A stretch of DNA of 64,000 nt, taken from NCBI RefSeq assembly GCF_000003815.2, contig NC_049995.1:3477154-3541153 (forward strand). Reading direction: 5' to 3'. Positions 42,316 through 51,664 of the stretch are shown here, piece after piece. The first letter of the stretch is position 1, and each line of letters begins with the position of its first letter. The position numbers and the translations under genes are program-made. The DNA is from Branchiostoma floridae. Its lineage: Eukaryota; Chordata; Leptocardii; Amphioxiformes; Branchiostomatidae. The notes under the pieces are model-generated. The model saw nothing but the letters and a program-made list of their open reading frames with translations. It did not search any database and was not told the origin of the DNA.

Positions 42316-43547
42316 TATATTAGGTATCATCAACATAATTTATTATCTCTGTAGACGTACTTCAACTGCAGCTGCATCGTGGAGGACTGGCTCTTCACAA
42401 ACGTCACATCCAGTTCCGGGTCAGAGGCCATACACGGCCCATGCCCCGGCGGATGCCCCACTTACGTCATGCCCATGTTTCTCACCTTGTTCGTCCTGCT
42501 GAGCATGCTCGCCGCCGCATCCATGGCTCCTTACACCGCAACTATACTGAGGTGAGTAGATGGAGTAGTGATAAAAGGAGTAGTGTAGTATAGAGTAGTG
42601 AAGAGTAAAGTAGAGTAGAGTACGGTTACCCTACTCTACCCTACCACCAAGAGTAAAGTAGAGCAAAGTAGAGTAAATTAGAGTAGAGTAGAGTAGAGTA
42701 GGGTAGAGAAGATTAGAGTAGAGTTACAGAGTAGAGTAGGGTTTCTATGATGGTAAAGTAGAGTAGAGTAGAGTAGTGTAGAGTAGTGTAGAGTAGAGTA
42801 GAGTAGAATTGAGTAAAGTGGTAAGGTAGGGTATAGGGTAGAGTAGAGTAACGTAGGGTATAGCTCAGAGTATAGTAGAGTAGGGTATGGTAGAGTAGAG
42901 TAGAGTAGCGTAGAGTAGAGTAGTGTAGAGTAGAGTAGTGGTGTAGTGTGGCGTAGCGTAGTGTAGAGTAGAGTAGAGTAGTGGCGTAGCGTAGTGTAGA
43001 GTAGAGTAGAGTAGAGGAGGACATGATGCGGACATGATATCAAATTCATTGTATGCAATTCTTGAATGTCTTCGTTTGTTTTACAGACTTGTTCCTAAAC
43101 CAAGGCGGTCCTTTGCCCTTGGAGTGCAGTGGACCTTATTCAGATTGCTTGGTAATTATCTCCTTTATATACTTAGAGCTGTAAAGAAATTTCAGAATTA
43201 ATCTAACGTTACTTCTATATTTCCATTAACGCTATATCATGAATGAAGCTTTGAGATTACTGACCTGAGAAAGTTCTAATACAAAAATCTTTGCAGGCGG
43301 GATTCCCGGACCTGTCATCTTCGGTCACATCATTGACCAGGCGTGTGCGCTGTGGCAAGAATCTGATTGTGGGGAGGTGGGCGCCTGTGCAGTTTACGAC
43401 AGCGGCAAACTGGGCTTGTACCTGCTCGTTTCGTCGGTGTCCATCAGGCTGGTGTCCATGGCGCTGTACTTACTGGCATACTGCCTGTACAAACCGGTGG
43501 CGGAAGAAGAGGAAAGTGTTCCCGCGGAGAGTGAAACAATGATATAA
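29206..43547 (+). CDS. Organic anion transporter (OATP/SLCO-like), copy 1; exon 3 not found
   Basis: Exons: 29206-29415, 30076-30234, [exon 3 missing], 36638-36746, 37212-37351, 37710-37806, 38268-38383, 38750-38941, 39332-39433, 40295-40484, 41642-41771, 42355-42551, 43087-43151 and 43297-43547 (TAA). With a 76-base exon 3 as in copy 2 the product would be 677 residues, normal for the family; without it exon 4 is out of frame. Family marks: GLTPG...IEGRF in exon 2, the OATP signature-like DQQWLGNWWFGFF in exon 7, and a Kazal-like Cys-rich extracellular loop (CATDCGCADSLYDPICD) in exon 11. Exon 8 encodes an acidic loop with an Asp run. OATPs are 12-span plasma-membrane carriers for amphipathic anions such as bile salts, steroid conjugates and prostaglandins; the substrate here is unknown. 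A non-coding 5' exon is likely, since an acceptor-like CATCCAG precedes the ATG. Either exon 3 lies in the 36015-36114 gap or this copy is a pseudogene. Confidence 0.82.
29535..29815 (+). mobile_element. LINE reverse transcriptase C-terminal remnant
   Basis: The frame from 29568 reads FYSNSFFPRTAKLRNSL, matching the common tail of non-LTR retrotransposon ORF2 proteins (sFFpRt..lWNsLp). Only about 75 codons remain, so it is a 5'-truncated dead copy in intron 1 of OATP copy 1. It is absent at the matching place in copy 2. Confidence 0.55.
30264..30424 (-). repeat. Old antisense solo-LTR-like sequence, truncated
   Basis: Read in reverse it resembles the 190-bp LTR at 58078-58267. Shared blocks are CTAGGGAATA, ATGTATTC, CTCAGTCCGCATGCGT, GACTGTTCCAT and GGGAC. 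The matching intron of copy 2 has the same sequence (53561-53760), so it predates the gene duplication. It stops at 30424, where the 117-bp repeat element begins. Confidence 0.5.
30428..30544 (+). repeat. 117-bp direct repeat, left copy
   Basis: Identical to 35829-35945. It starts AACTATCTTCACTGTGCG and ends CAACGCCGAGG. Confidence 0.9.
30620..32170. repeat. Tandem array of about 375-bp units, about four copies
   Basis: Landmarks recur at 360-390 base steps: GCAAGTAACGGCGGGGCGA at 30702 and 31092; CAGCCCGG.TTCCAGCTCTCC at 31587 and 31957; GTGCTGTTTTGCATATCTTT after each unit. Units differ by indels. ORFs across it are not conserved from unit to unit. Confidence 0.8.
32575..35080. repeat. Satellite array of about 122-bp units, about 20 copies
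   Basis: Unit landmarks are GCGCGCATGTGCGGGC, GCACTGTTAGTGTGCGATCA, CTGAGTAGCGTTGATC and GAGAGTCTTTCCGCACATGG, recurring every 121-132 bases. Central units (about 32850-33900) are most alike, while the right-hand units decay toward 35000. Confidence 0.92.
35495..35760 (+). repeat. Purine-rich stretch
   Basis: Mostly A and G (gagagaaaatggagaata and similar), just before the right direct repeat. In an LTR-type reading it would sit where a polypurine tract is expected, but it is far longer than usual. Confidence 0.5.
35829..35945 (+). repeat. 117-bp direct repeat, right copy, with upstream palindrome
   Basis: Identical to 30428-30544. GATCCAATGAGTGCGCAGTG just upstream pairs imperfectly with CACTGTGCGCTCATTGGTTG inside the repeat, giving a hairpin at about 35797-35855. 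Confidence 0.9.
36015..36114. other. Assembly gap of 100 N
   Basis: A run of exactly 100 N, probably a placeholder of unknown true size. It lies in the intron of OATP copy 1 where exon 3 should be. Confidence 0.98.
36905..37160. repeat. CT/GA/GT microsatellite in OATP copy 1 intron 4
   Basis: CTCTCT and CCCC-rich runs with a short GAGAGA inversion and an embedded fragment CCGCTAGGGGGGCCCGAA of the dispersed family. Copy 2 has a similar tract at 54925-55045. Confidence 0.85.
37826..38250 (-). repeat. Dispersed element in OATP copy 1 intron 6, antisense
   Basis: Starts with hairpin CGCCTCAGAGGCG and carries inverted family landmarks (tggattacgatgatatttgg, a tactgcagcagaaattccg segment). The matching intron of copy 2 has the same insertion (55826-56245), so it predates the duplication. 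Confidence 0.6.
38425..38560. repeat. GT microsatellite
   Basis: Irregular GTGTGT/TTTGTG runs in intron 7 of OATP copy 1. Confidence 0.9.
38957..39067 (+). mobile_element. tRNA-derived SINE, cut by assembly gap
   Basis: Starts GGGGCCGTATAGCACAGTGG (A-box region), then GGTTCGATCCC (B box), then the body start GTGCCCTTGGGAAAA. The rest is lost in the N run at 39068-39192. Confidence 0.7.
39068..39192. other. Assembly gap of 125 N
   Basis: Run of 125 N in intron 8 of OATP copy 1, inside a SINE. Confidence 0.98.
39855..40265. mobile_element. hAT-type MITE, 411 bp, perfect 8-bp target duplication
   Basis: Ends TAGTGGTGCGTACC and GGTACGCACCACTA, flanked on both sides by ACGCTACC (39847-39854 and 40266-40273). 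Interior closely matches 9388-9809. It lies in intron 9 of OATP copy 1; copy 2 lacks it, so it inserted after the duplication. Confidence 0.92.
40831..41543. mobile_element. Element of about 713 bp with 17-bp inverted ends
   Basis: ATAGAGTCCATTCCAAG at 40831-40847 is the exact inverse of CTTGGAATGGACTCTAT at 41527-41543. Both sides are flanked by diverged copies of the same roughly 70-base intron segment (about 40746-40814 and 41545-41613), which OATP copy 2 has only once. AT-rich interior, no transposase. Confidence 0.6.
41642..41771 (+). CDS. OATP copy 1 exon 11, Kazal-like extracellular loop
   Basis: Joined to exon 10 it reads NSTSCATDCGCADSL, creating an N-S-T glycosylation sequon across the junction, then DPICDLSGIEYQSGCHAGC. 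An alternative acceptor 30 bases upstream (TTGCAG at 41611) is also in frame in copy 1, but its equivalent in copy 2 is not; the conserved choice is therefore the GGCAG acceptor. The donor ACG|GTTGGT is weak in both copies. Confidence 0.75.
42257..42312. repeat. AT dinucleotide array
   Basis: About 28 AT units just before exon 12 of OATP copy 1. Copy 2 has CT then AT runs in the same position (62773-62842). Confidence 0.95.
42565..43020. repeat. GAGTA pentanucleotide array in OATP copy 1 intron 12
   Basis: Hundreds of bases of AGAGT/AGTGT pentamers fill most of the intron. The same intron of copy 2 holds the same array (63080-63360). Tyr/Ser/Leu-rich reverse-strand ORFs are artefacts. Confidence 0.95.
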
Positions 43548-43699
43548 TCTTCTTTTTTCTTAAATCGGTATAAACAACATAAAGTAACAGGGTATGATAT
43601 ATAGGAATCAGGGAAATTAAACTAACACTCAGGACTCAAAAAAGTTTGCTGTGAGAAGCTTTTATATGGTATCAACCATATTTCTTCAGCTGTGAAGGC

Positions 43700-43741
43700 T
43701 CACGTGACCTGAGGGTCAGAGGTCACTCTCAGGTCACGTGA
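43700..43741 (+). promoter_or_regulatory. Perfect 14-bp hairpin with CACGTG in OATP copy 1 3' UTR
   Basis: TCACGTGACCTGAG at 43700-43713 and its exact inverse CTCAGGTCACGTGA at 43728-43741 are separated by 14 bases. Each arm has a CACGTG E-box core and a GGTCA-type half site. It could fold in RNA or bind factors in DNA; function unknown. Confidence 0.45.
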
Positions 43742-43942
43742 CTGGACGAGTGTGTTGTGGAAGGGAAGGAGTCGGTAGCGGCCCAGGTCCCGGTTCAGCA
43801 TGGGAGAACGGGCCCTGAGATATAGTTTTTTTTAATCGGTATAGATAATATTACAGTAACAAGGTGTGATGATTAACATGTCATCGAGTCGTATTCATTG
43901 TATATTTTTGCTTTACTAAACAATATTTGGGCACGAATTTGC

Positions 43943-43948
43943 AATAAA
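43943..43948 (+). terminator. Candidate polyadenylation signal AATAAA, OATP copy 1
   Basis: AATAAA lies 396 bases after the stop codon, a reasonable end of a 3' UTR. Confidence 0.5.
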
Positions 43949-44249
43949 GTACTTACTGTCTAGTAATTATCATTACTTTTTTAAGTATCATTCTATGCTC
44001 TGGAAATAGAATATCTGATTGAATTCTATCCTACATCGTTGTACACCTACGGTACATCCCCGTACGCGTTCAGTTATTGTTTGTTGTGGTGTGTGCTTGT
44101 AGTTACGTCATACGGTAGAATGACGGAAAGTACATGTAAGTGGGAAGATTGTGTCACACCAAAGGAGTAACAGGATGTTGAGCTCAAAGTTGTTTATCAA
44201 AACTTACATTTAAGGTCATGGGGCCAATGGAATAGGCTACCTTGGAGGT

Positions 44250-44460
44250 ACTGTAAATGCAGAAATGTTCGCGGTGGATTAGTGTTCGCGGTTTTCGCGG
44301 CGACCACTTTACCGCGAACTTAAATCCACCGCGAACATTTTTCTATTAAGGTATTAGACTGCAGTCGATGGTGTTACCGCGAAATTAAATCCACCACGAA
44401 AAGTCATTTTTCCCGCTACCGCGAAATTAAATCCCCGCGAAATTAAATGCATTTACAGTA
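44250..44460. mobile_element. MITE with TACTGTAAATGCA ends
   Basis: TACTGTAAATGCA and TGCATTTACAGTA are perfect 13-base inverted ends. The interior has inverted GTTCGCGG/CCGCGAAC and ATTAAATCC motifs. A degraded relative lies at 55435-55600 in intron 5 of OATP copy 2. Confidence 0.8.
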
Positions 44461-44464
44461 TTGT

Positions 44465-45414
44465 GTTTGATCTGTCTGCTTTTAGCAATTGTGTATTGTT
44501 TCAGTAATACTAGTTATATTTTGTTACTGTGTGTGTTTTAATTCCATCGAAGATGATTTTGTCAGAAGTTGAATTAAGATTAAAAAAACATAATAATATA
44601 TAGTGTTTTTACCCCTTGATTTATTCTCCGTACATATTAGATGCATTCATTGGTTAAATAATATAGCCCATCATTGTAGCTTTTTTTGTTTATATTGTAT
44701 AGAGGCTAACATTAGTATTAAAGACCGTTTTACAGTCAAAATGTATTGATGATTTGTATTAAAAACTTTTTAAGAGCAACTGTACAATATGACTTATGTT
44801 TCCTGATTTCATTAAATTTTCGTAATTACCTAGAAGATCGTTTTCCGTAAATCATCACCAAAATGACAAGCAATGTAGCGCAAATAAAAAAACAACAACA
44901 AAATAACAGGTCTATACACCCATTTAAACAATCACACCTTATACTTTATGGTAGCCTACAAAGACAAACTTCGTCGCACAGGCAAGCAGTTGTCCCTGTG
45001 AGCCCCCGTAAAATGTAGTTTACGCCACCACGCGTGAAAAGTATCATTGTCTTTACCATTGAAGGGTTATACCTTTTTGTAGTCAAATGTCTTAAAGATA
45101 AATACCAGATTTAATAGGCTACAGCTACAATTTATCTGAAATTAAACGTTTATTGAGAAAATATGATTAGCTTTAGAGCAACATTGTAGCAAAGGTTTGA
45201 AGCATATCCGAGTATTTGAGATTGACAATTAATTACCATGCTGCAATGTTTCTGCAGTACGTCCTGGTCTTTTCAATAAGTCAGACTTTATAAACTTTAT
45301 GTTTCTATGTCTAATAGTATATAGAATATATAACTAATAGTACATAAAATACTTTGTACTCCTATTGAAGATTGCATAGTTTCTCATATCATAAATCAAT
45401 TAACATAATAGTTT
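44465..45414. other. Gene-free stretch, nothing recognised
   Basis: AT-rich, no coding exon or repeat ends seen. Confidence 0.45.
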
Positions 45415-45417
45415 TTT

Positions 45418-46398
45418 GATTGGCCGAGATTCATAGTCTCCTGTTATTTACTCGTCTATTTCGAGTATTGCGCTGTCAGCAAGAGTGATTTATGCACGTA
45501 AAGGAGGTCATTTGTTTTATTTTTGTAAGGTTTTGTACTCATAACATGCCCACCAGGTGTGCTAGCAATCAATTATCTGGACGAAATCGCACGAACAGGT
45601 CATCTGCAGGCTAGCACATTACGTAAAAGTCATATACGAGGCATCGAGTGCCTGGACGAATTCCGTCGGAATACAACGACCGCAGAGACCTCACCGAGTG
45701 AATTTCGTGGCAAGAGAGAGTTGCACCGTTGGCGATAACGCAGGGGTAGTTATCATTGAGTGACTTTTGCTTATCTTTTAGTTTACCTAGCCTGCGGCAT
45801 ACAAATTCCTTCGTGCCCCCCTCCCCGCTAACGTACCCTCAGTGAGTCGTACTACTAGGGGACTGTGTTGTCAATGTGCAGTCTAAACAGCTGACTTAAC
45901 CGAATTTTGTGCAAACTAGATGGACCCTCAATGCAACGACAAAGAAATGCTAAGGAGAGCTAAGCCTTTTAGAGTTAGCAATCGTTTGGCCTTTTATTGC
46001 TATAATTTGAAGGAAATGCGAAGAGAAAAAGAAAGGGAGAGAGAGAAAGAGAGGGAGAGCAATTTGACTTAAACTTATAGGGGGAAATGCAAAGTCTAAC
46101 GTTATATGCAAGATCTATACTAGAATTGTAGAAATTGGAGGTCTAGCGGTAAGGATTTAACCTTACAAGCGATTATACTACACTAGGTCAAGGACGTCCT
46201 TGACTAAGTATATAAAGGACGCCAAGCCGAGTGCGATTACTCTGGTACATGTGTTATATTTGACTTCTAATTCTGCTGTACTCAACTTCTCCGAGCTGTT
46301 ACAATATTGTGAGATCTTAGCAATATGTCGAAGTACGTACGGTGCTGTATGCGGGATGTCACGGGTTCACACCCTGACCAAAGCATGCTGCGTTCTTC
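45418..46398 (+). repeat. Interspersed repeat of about 0.9 kb, copy 2
   Basis: Ordered match to 27262-28172, with indels and an added GA-rich run near 46020-46070. It adjoins the inverted-repeat arm that begins near 46370. Confidence 0.65.
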
Positions 46399-46790
46399 GC
46401 TTATACTTAAGACTTAGCACTTGAACAGTGAAGGAATCATAGCTTTGTGTGATATTTGTAGAAAATGTGAACCTTGCACCTTGTGAGCACCCGTATATGC
46501 ACCTTGTACGTGTGTGTATGTGTGTGCGTGTATATGTATGTGTGTATGTGTGTGTCAGTGTGTGTGTGTGTGTGCCTGTGTGTTTGTGCTTCCAGATTTT
46601 TGTAGTCAGCATAAGTCAAGAATCTTTCAAACCTTTCTATGGCGGCCACACAAAGGACTGGAGAAATGTGGATACTATAGACAGGTGAAAACTATAGAGA
46701 AAATGTTTATCAATTGACCTCGAGCAATACGTTACACCAAGCAACATCTCGATCGTCTCAGAATTCAACTTAGGTCATGCTGATTTGATA
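46370..46790 (+). repeat. Left arm of a long inverted pair
   Basis: Matches the inverse of 50955-51230 through landmarks TACTTAAGACTTAGCAC, AATCATAGCTTTGTGTGA, GTGAGCACCC, TATGCACCTTGTA, CAATACGTTACACCAAG and CGATCGTCTCAGAATTCAAC. A GT microsatellite (46508-46585) has expanded inside this arm only. Confidence 0.75.
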
Positions 46791-46924
46791 ATATGGATGG
46801 CATCATCTGGAACCCCCTATAGAGATGCGAGCGTGCGAACCAAAAAAGTTTTGCCCAAATAAAAAGTTGCATTCATTATGAAATCTAAGTAAATCTATGA
46901 AATCTATGATTTTGCAAATACATG

Positions 46925-48205
46925 TTACATTTATCTGCATTAAATGTTTTGCAAACACCGATGCAATATTTTGGTGTCACAATTAAGAAATGCCTTCTCA
47001 TTAGCACACTTAACACAAAATGCCTGTATCGCCTTAGGAAAACTTTTGAGGGAAACATTACCGACATCTCCATAATGATTACGAAGAAGGGACACCTAGC
47101 TATAGACAGCCCAGTGCGGCTCTTCTGCATTTTTCTTTTGTCACATTTGTTTTTAACATGATGGCAAATACGACCAAACGATAATCAAATGTTCAGATTT
47201 TCATTTGTACGTGTAAACACACACCAAGGGATTTTCCCAGTCACCGGTCTGGGCGCAGGCGCCAACTCGGACAGCCTCTGGGCCCCCGGACTGCCCGATC
47301 TGGTCTTTCTGCATGTGTCCTTGTTAACCGCATTGGTTCCGAACCCGCAAACTGGACTGCTCGGTCTAACCTCGAGTTCCAGACTTGCAGTTTCTTGGTT
47401 AAAAACAAAAACACAGAACGAACGATTCCCGGCTTGTCATCTCAAAGACGGTATGTGCTGTTTTGAACCTTTTGCATTTGTATTTAAAAATGATCATCAC
47501 ATTTTGTTACATTATTTTCCTATGTTGGTTACGTTTGTGTCTGTTGTATACAGTCACACCTCAGTCAAAGCGCGGGGGTGGGGGTGGGGGGCTGGAGAAT
47601 TGTGGCTACTGTAGACAGGTGACCACTATGGAGAACATCTTGATCAATTGACCACGAGCAATAACACCCCCGTTAAACTCCAGCTCCGGCCCGCACGGTC
47701 CAGCTCTTGCCCGCATGGTCCAGCTTCTACCCGCACTGATTCCAGCTCCGGTCCGTACGTCCCAGCTCCGACCCACACGTCCCAGCACCGGCCCGCACGG
47801 TACAGCTCCGGCCCGCACGGTCCCTTTTTCACAAAAAAATTGGCCAAAAATGTTTAAAAGTTGCCCATTTTAACAAAATTCCGGGACGACATGCAAAACT
47901 TTTTAGCGCATTCGCTGGCTAACATGTTCGCCCATCCTCTGACCGAATATGACGGCCCAAGACCCGCTGGTTTTTGAGATTACCCCATACCTCCCGTCGC
48001 GATACCATAAGCCAGGCGCGCCTAGGCGTAGATCGCCATGGCCAATGAAAGTTTCCGCTTTACACACAGAAGGAACACACGATTTTTTTCAAACACCGAT
48101 GCAATTTTTTGGTGTCACAATCTAATTAAGAAATGCCTTCTCATGAGCTCACTTAACACAAAATGCCCCGCCGGCATTTTTTTATCTTTGGTGCCCATCC
48201 ACAAA
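46925..48205. repeat. Short duplicated segment and GC-rich minisatellite
   Basis: A segment with TTTTGGTGTCACAAT, AAGAAATGCCTTCTCAT and CACTTAACACAAAATGCC occurs at 46965-47022 and again at 48098-48166. Between them, 47680-47830 holds about seven 20-22-base units of the type CCAGCTCCGGCCCGCACGG. No gene seen. Confidence 0.6.
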
Positions 48206-49330
48206 GATCTCTGGATCTTTTATCTTGGGGCAAAACAGACCTCACCTGAGAAAAACAATGAAGACATAAGCACGGACCATGAAATGACCAAAGCACTTCT
48301 GCCTCAACAATAAATGGAATCTTGATTAGATAAGCCCAACGTGTATCAGATGTCAAATGTTGTCTATGTGTAAACATCTGTGAATTCAAGTTTTGTTCCT
48401 AGACTTAGAAATATATTTGTAGCTTTCAAACACCCCACAATGCCTCAAGATGTGTGTGTTCGTAACTTTGCTTTCATTAACTTAAGGTGCAAATTTGGAA
48501 TGCGAAACAAATAAAGAAAATGCTACCAACTCTTCCCTAAGGCAGTTATGCCTGATGTTTACTATAGATGGGATGTTAATTGTATACTCCCAAATAATGT
48601 AGGTAAGGCCCATCCTTTGTGGTTGTCAAGTAGGTCACAAAGTTTATCAAATGTTGTCTATGTGTGAACATCTGTGCCTTTAAGTTTTGTTTCCAGACCT
48701 CAGACTGACAGAAACTAAAAGTAGTACATGTATTGGTTATCAAAATACTAAAAACTGCTTCTCTCATACCATTAAAATGAGTAAAGTGAAATTTCTGATC
48801 CAAAATGTTAGGCTAGAATGTTCACAACTTGGCCGGAAAGTACCTCCATTAAATAATATGGCTTAAAAAATTGCAACTTTGCAACATGAGCTAAAATTTA
48901 TAATAAAGGATCATGTTAAAAAATGTTGATGTCTTGTCAGGTGTGTCCAGAAGTTTGCTTTTCATCAAAAGACTGAAATTGTTACTGTCAATCCATGACA
49001 ATTAATCTTTGTCCTGTTTATATATAATATAAAGACACTCTTTGTCTCTGATGCGTGCTGTCTGCACAATAAATTGTGCATTGAAGGTGCTAGCTGCTCG
49101 TATTTGTCTGTTGCACAGAGCCACCGTGATTTTCCCAGTCAAGCAAAAGAAGAAATTTACATCATCATGGTGTTACAACCACCCATAAACAGAGACTTCA
49201 GTTACCAGATCATTTCGACAACGGTCCCTTGAAGGCTTGACAGCATTTTGCAGTTAACGTTCGAGACAGAGAAAAGTAGAAAGCAGCAACGGATTGTTTG
49301 GTTCTCCTGTCGATTGGACAGATGAGGACA
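48205..49330. other. Gene-free stretch
   Basis: Only a repeated short phrase (aaatgttgtctatgtgt at 48355 and 48650) and AT-rich sequence. No exon seen. Confidence 0.4.
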
Positions 49331-49795
49331 GTCAGGCTTTTTGCATGTTTGTCTGACCTGCACATGACTTTTTATGGTGAAGGAGGGTGTGCAATTCCTT
49401 CTCCACCCTCTCGTCTACTGGAGACCTAAGTTTTAACAGGGGCAACTGTATGCAACGTGTGAGGCGGCTCCAACAGATGCAGCTTTGTTGTTCGGAGTAG
49501 CCGTCTCCTAGGAGGACTTCCAACCAAGGATGTAAGGGGTTCCTCCTACCCCCGACTCGTGTGCCATGGTGGGTGCCGCTCATGCCCGAACTGTCTATGC
49601 CACAAAGCCCCACTAAGGCCACACAAGGCCACTAGCCTCAGCTAGATACTCATATACACATAAGTTAAGTGAGGAATGTCGTGTAAAGTGCCTTTCCCAA
49701 GGGCACAAGATCGGTGACATGGCAGCTGGATTCGAACCCTCAACCTCTCGGTCTTGAGCCTCACATGCTGCTACTGCGCCACGCAGTCCCACAGC
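49330..49795 (-). mobile_element. tRNA-derived SINE with extended body
   Basis: On the minus strand, GTGGCGCAGTAGCAGCATG (A-box region), GGTTCGAATCC (B box) and the body GTGCCCTTGGGAAAGGCAC are clear at 49795-49640. The sequence continues to about 49330 as GC-richer DNA holding a 96-codon minus-strand ORF (Arg/Gly/Leu-rich) that I treat as repeat body rather than a gene. Confidence 0.65.
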
Positions 49796-49929
49796 AATGG
49801 ATTGTACTTCACCAACAAAGAACAGGAGACCCGGATACCCATGCGCTTTGGATACGCAAGTACTTGACATATAACACGTCAGTTCACCTTTATTCGCAGG
49901 GTAACCTTTAGTGAAGACCGTCGCCAAAG

Positions 49930-50560
49930 GTACGGTCGTGGAAATCCATATTTGGGGAGGGACAGTGATAACGTTGGAAACTATTATCTGTATCTGTATC
50001 TATATAGCCGGTATAATCTTCCGCGTAACACACCAGCTTTGCAGGCACGCGGTGCGGCAGCAGCTGGTTACATTATACTGAACTACCGTCACACATAACT
50101 TTTGCACATCTATCTGCAAGTGCTCTTTAAAACTATCCAGAGAAGATATCACCTACTGTGCTTGGTGATAACAAATTCCACTCTACGATAGTTCTGGGCA
50201 AATACAAATTTTTGAACACATCAATCCTATGACACATCTTATTCTTGAAGTAGTCTATTGATACAGACCTCCGCATTGCAGCAAAATGAAGAGAGAAAAA
50301 TGAAAGTGAGGTGAGGAAGCTTGCGGAACTTTCTCAAGCAAGTATGGTATGACCAAATCAGGCTGGTTCAGTGCCACAGTATTATTTTCTAGTTACAGAA
50401 AAAGTGGGCGTTGTCAGAAGACAATGGAGAAAACATCGAAAAGATACACAGTTTAAGGGACAGTGAACAAGTAGGGCACAGGTACATAGAAAGGTCCATT
50501 GTCTCTGTTTAGTATCCCAATTAGGTAACTACAGGTTTTTGGTCCATAACCCAGAGGTTT
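49930..50560. other. Gene-free stretch, nothing recognised
   Basis: No coding exon or repeat boundary recognised. Confidence 0.4.
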
Positions 50561-50954
50561 TGACGGATTTCATAATTCAACTTTTTATTTTGGCCATTTT
50601 TTTTATTTGCACGCTCGCATCAGTTTAGGGGGATCCAGAGGATGCCATCCATATTATCGAATGAATGAATGACCTTTATTGTACATTTGTGCTCAAACAA
50701 GCTAAGTACAGGTCGTAGCGCTAGTGATAAGGTACAATTTTGACAAAAAGGTATCTTATCATCTCTACATATGCTATTACATTCTAGTATGTACAAGTTC
50801 AACTTCTTCTCGCTTCTTAAAACAGTTATAAACATAAGGACAGATGGAATCAATAATGAATGGTTTATCTAGTTGCATGAGAAATATGAATTTTTCCGTG
50901 GTATTCAAGAATCGGAAATTAGGAAACATATGTTGTATATTTTCAAATCAGCAT

Positions 50955-51230
50955 GGCTTAAGTTGAATTCTGAGACGATCGAGACAATGTTACTTGGTGT
51001 AACGTATTGCTCCAAGTCAATTGATCAACATTTTCTCCATAGTGTCCACCTGTCTATAGTTAATAACGTTACAAGAGGTTACAAGGTGCATATAAGGGTG
51101 CTCACAGTGTGGAAGATTCATCTTTTCTATAAATAATTCACACAAAGCTATGATTCATTCACCGTTCATGTGCTAAGTCTTAAGTATGAGCGGAGAATGC
51201 AGCATGCATTGGTCGGGGTGTGAACTCGTG
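50955..51230 (-). repeat. Right arm of the long inverted pair
   Basis: Inverse of 46370-46790, lacking the GT microsatellite. A further partial copy of the same arm lies at 51365-51455. Confidence 0.75.
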
Positions 51231-51664
51231 TGGTGTAACGACAGGTGTTTGGCCAATAACTCAGGGTTTTGACCACTTAGATTTTATCATGAATGCAACT
51301 TTTTATTTTGGCCAAACTTTTTTTCTATTCGCACGCTCGCATCAGTTTAGGGGGATCCATAGGATGCCATCTATATGACCTAAGTTCAATTCTCAGACGA
51401 TCGTGACAAATGTTACTTGGTGTAACTTATTGCTCGAGGTCAATTGATCAACATTTTCTTTCACTTTCATCACCCAGAACACTACATGGTGAGAAAACCA
51501 AAAAAAGGCTACACTAATTTATCCTTTTTTTAAATATAAATTCAGAGGTTTACAAACTTAAGTTTGTCGAAAACATTGTAAAAATAACGCCTTATAAAAG
51601 AAATGTAAGTTACTTCCTTGTGGCAAGTATAGTCATCAATATCTTTTCTACTGCACCTTTAGGT

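Larger units (their letters stand above)
29015..43547 (+). repeat. Segmental duplication, unit 1
   Basis: Homology with 51463-63518 begins at CACCCAGAACACTACATGG, about 190 bases before coding exon 1, and runs through matching exons and introns. Long insertions specific to one copy break the collinearity. Confidence 0.8.

Noticed and set aside
42678-43058. Leu/Tyr/Ser/Thr-repeat ORFs on the minus strand
   Set aside because: Produced by the GAGTA pentamer array inside OATP intron 12; open in several frames at once.
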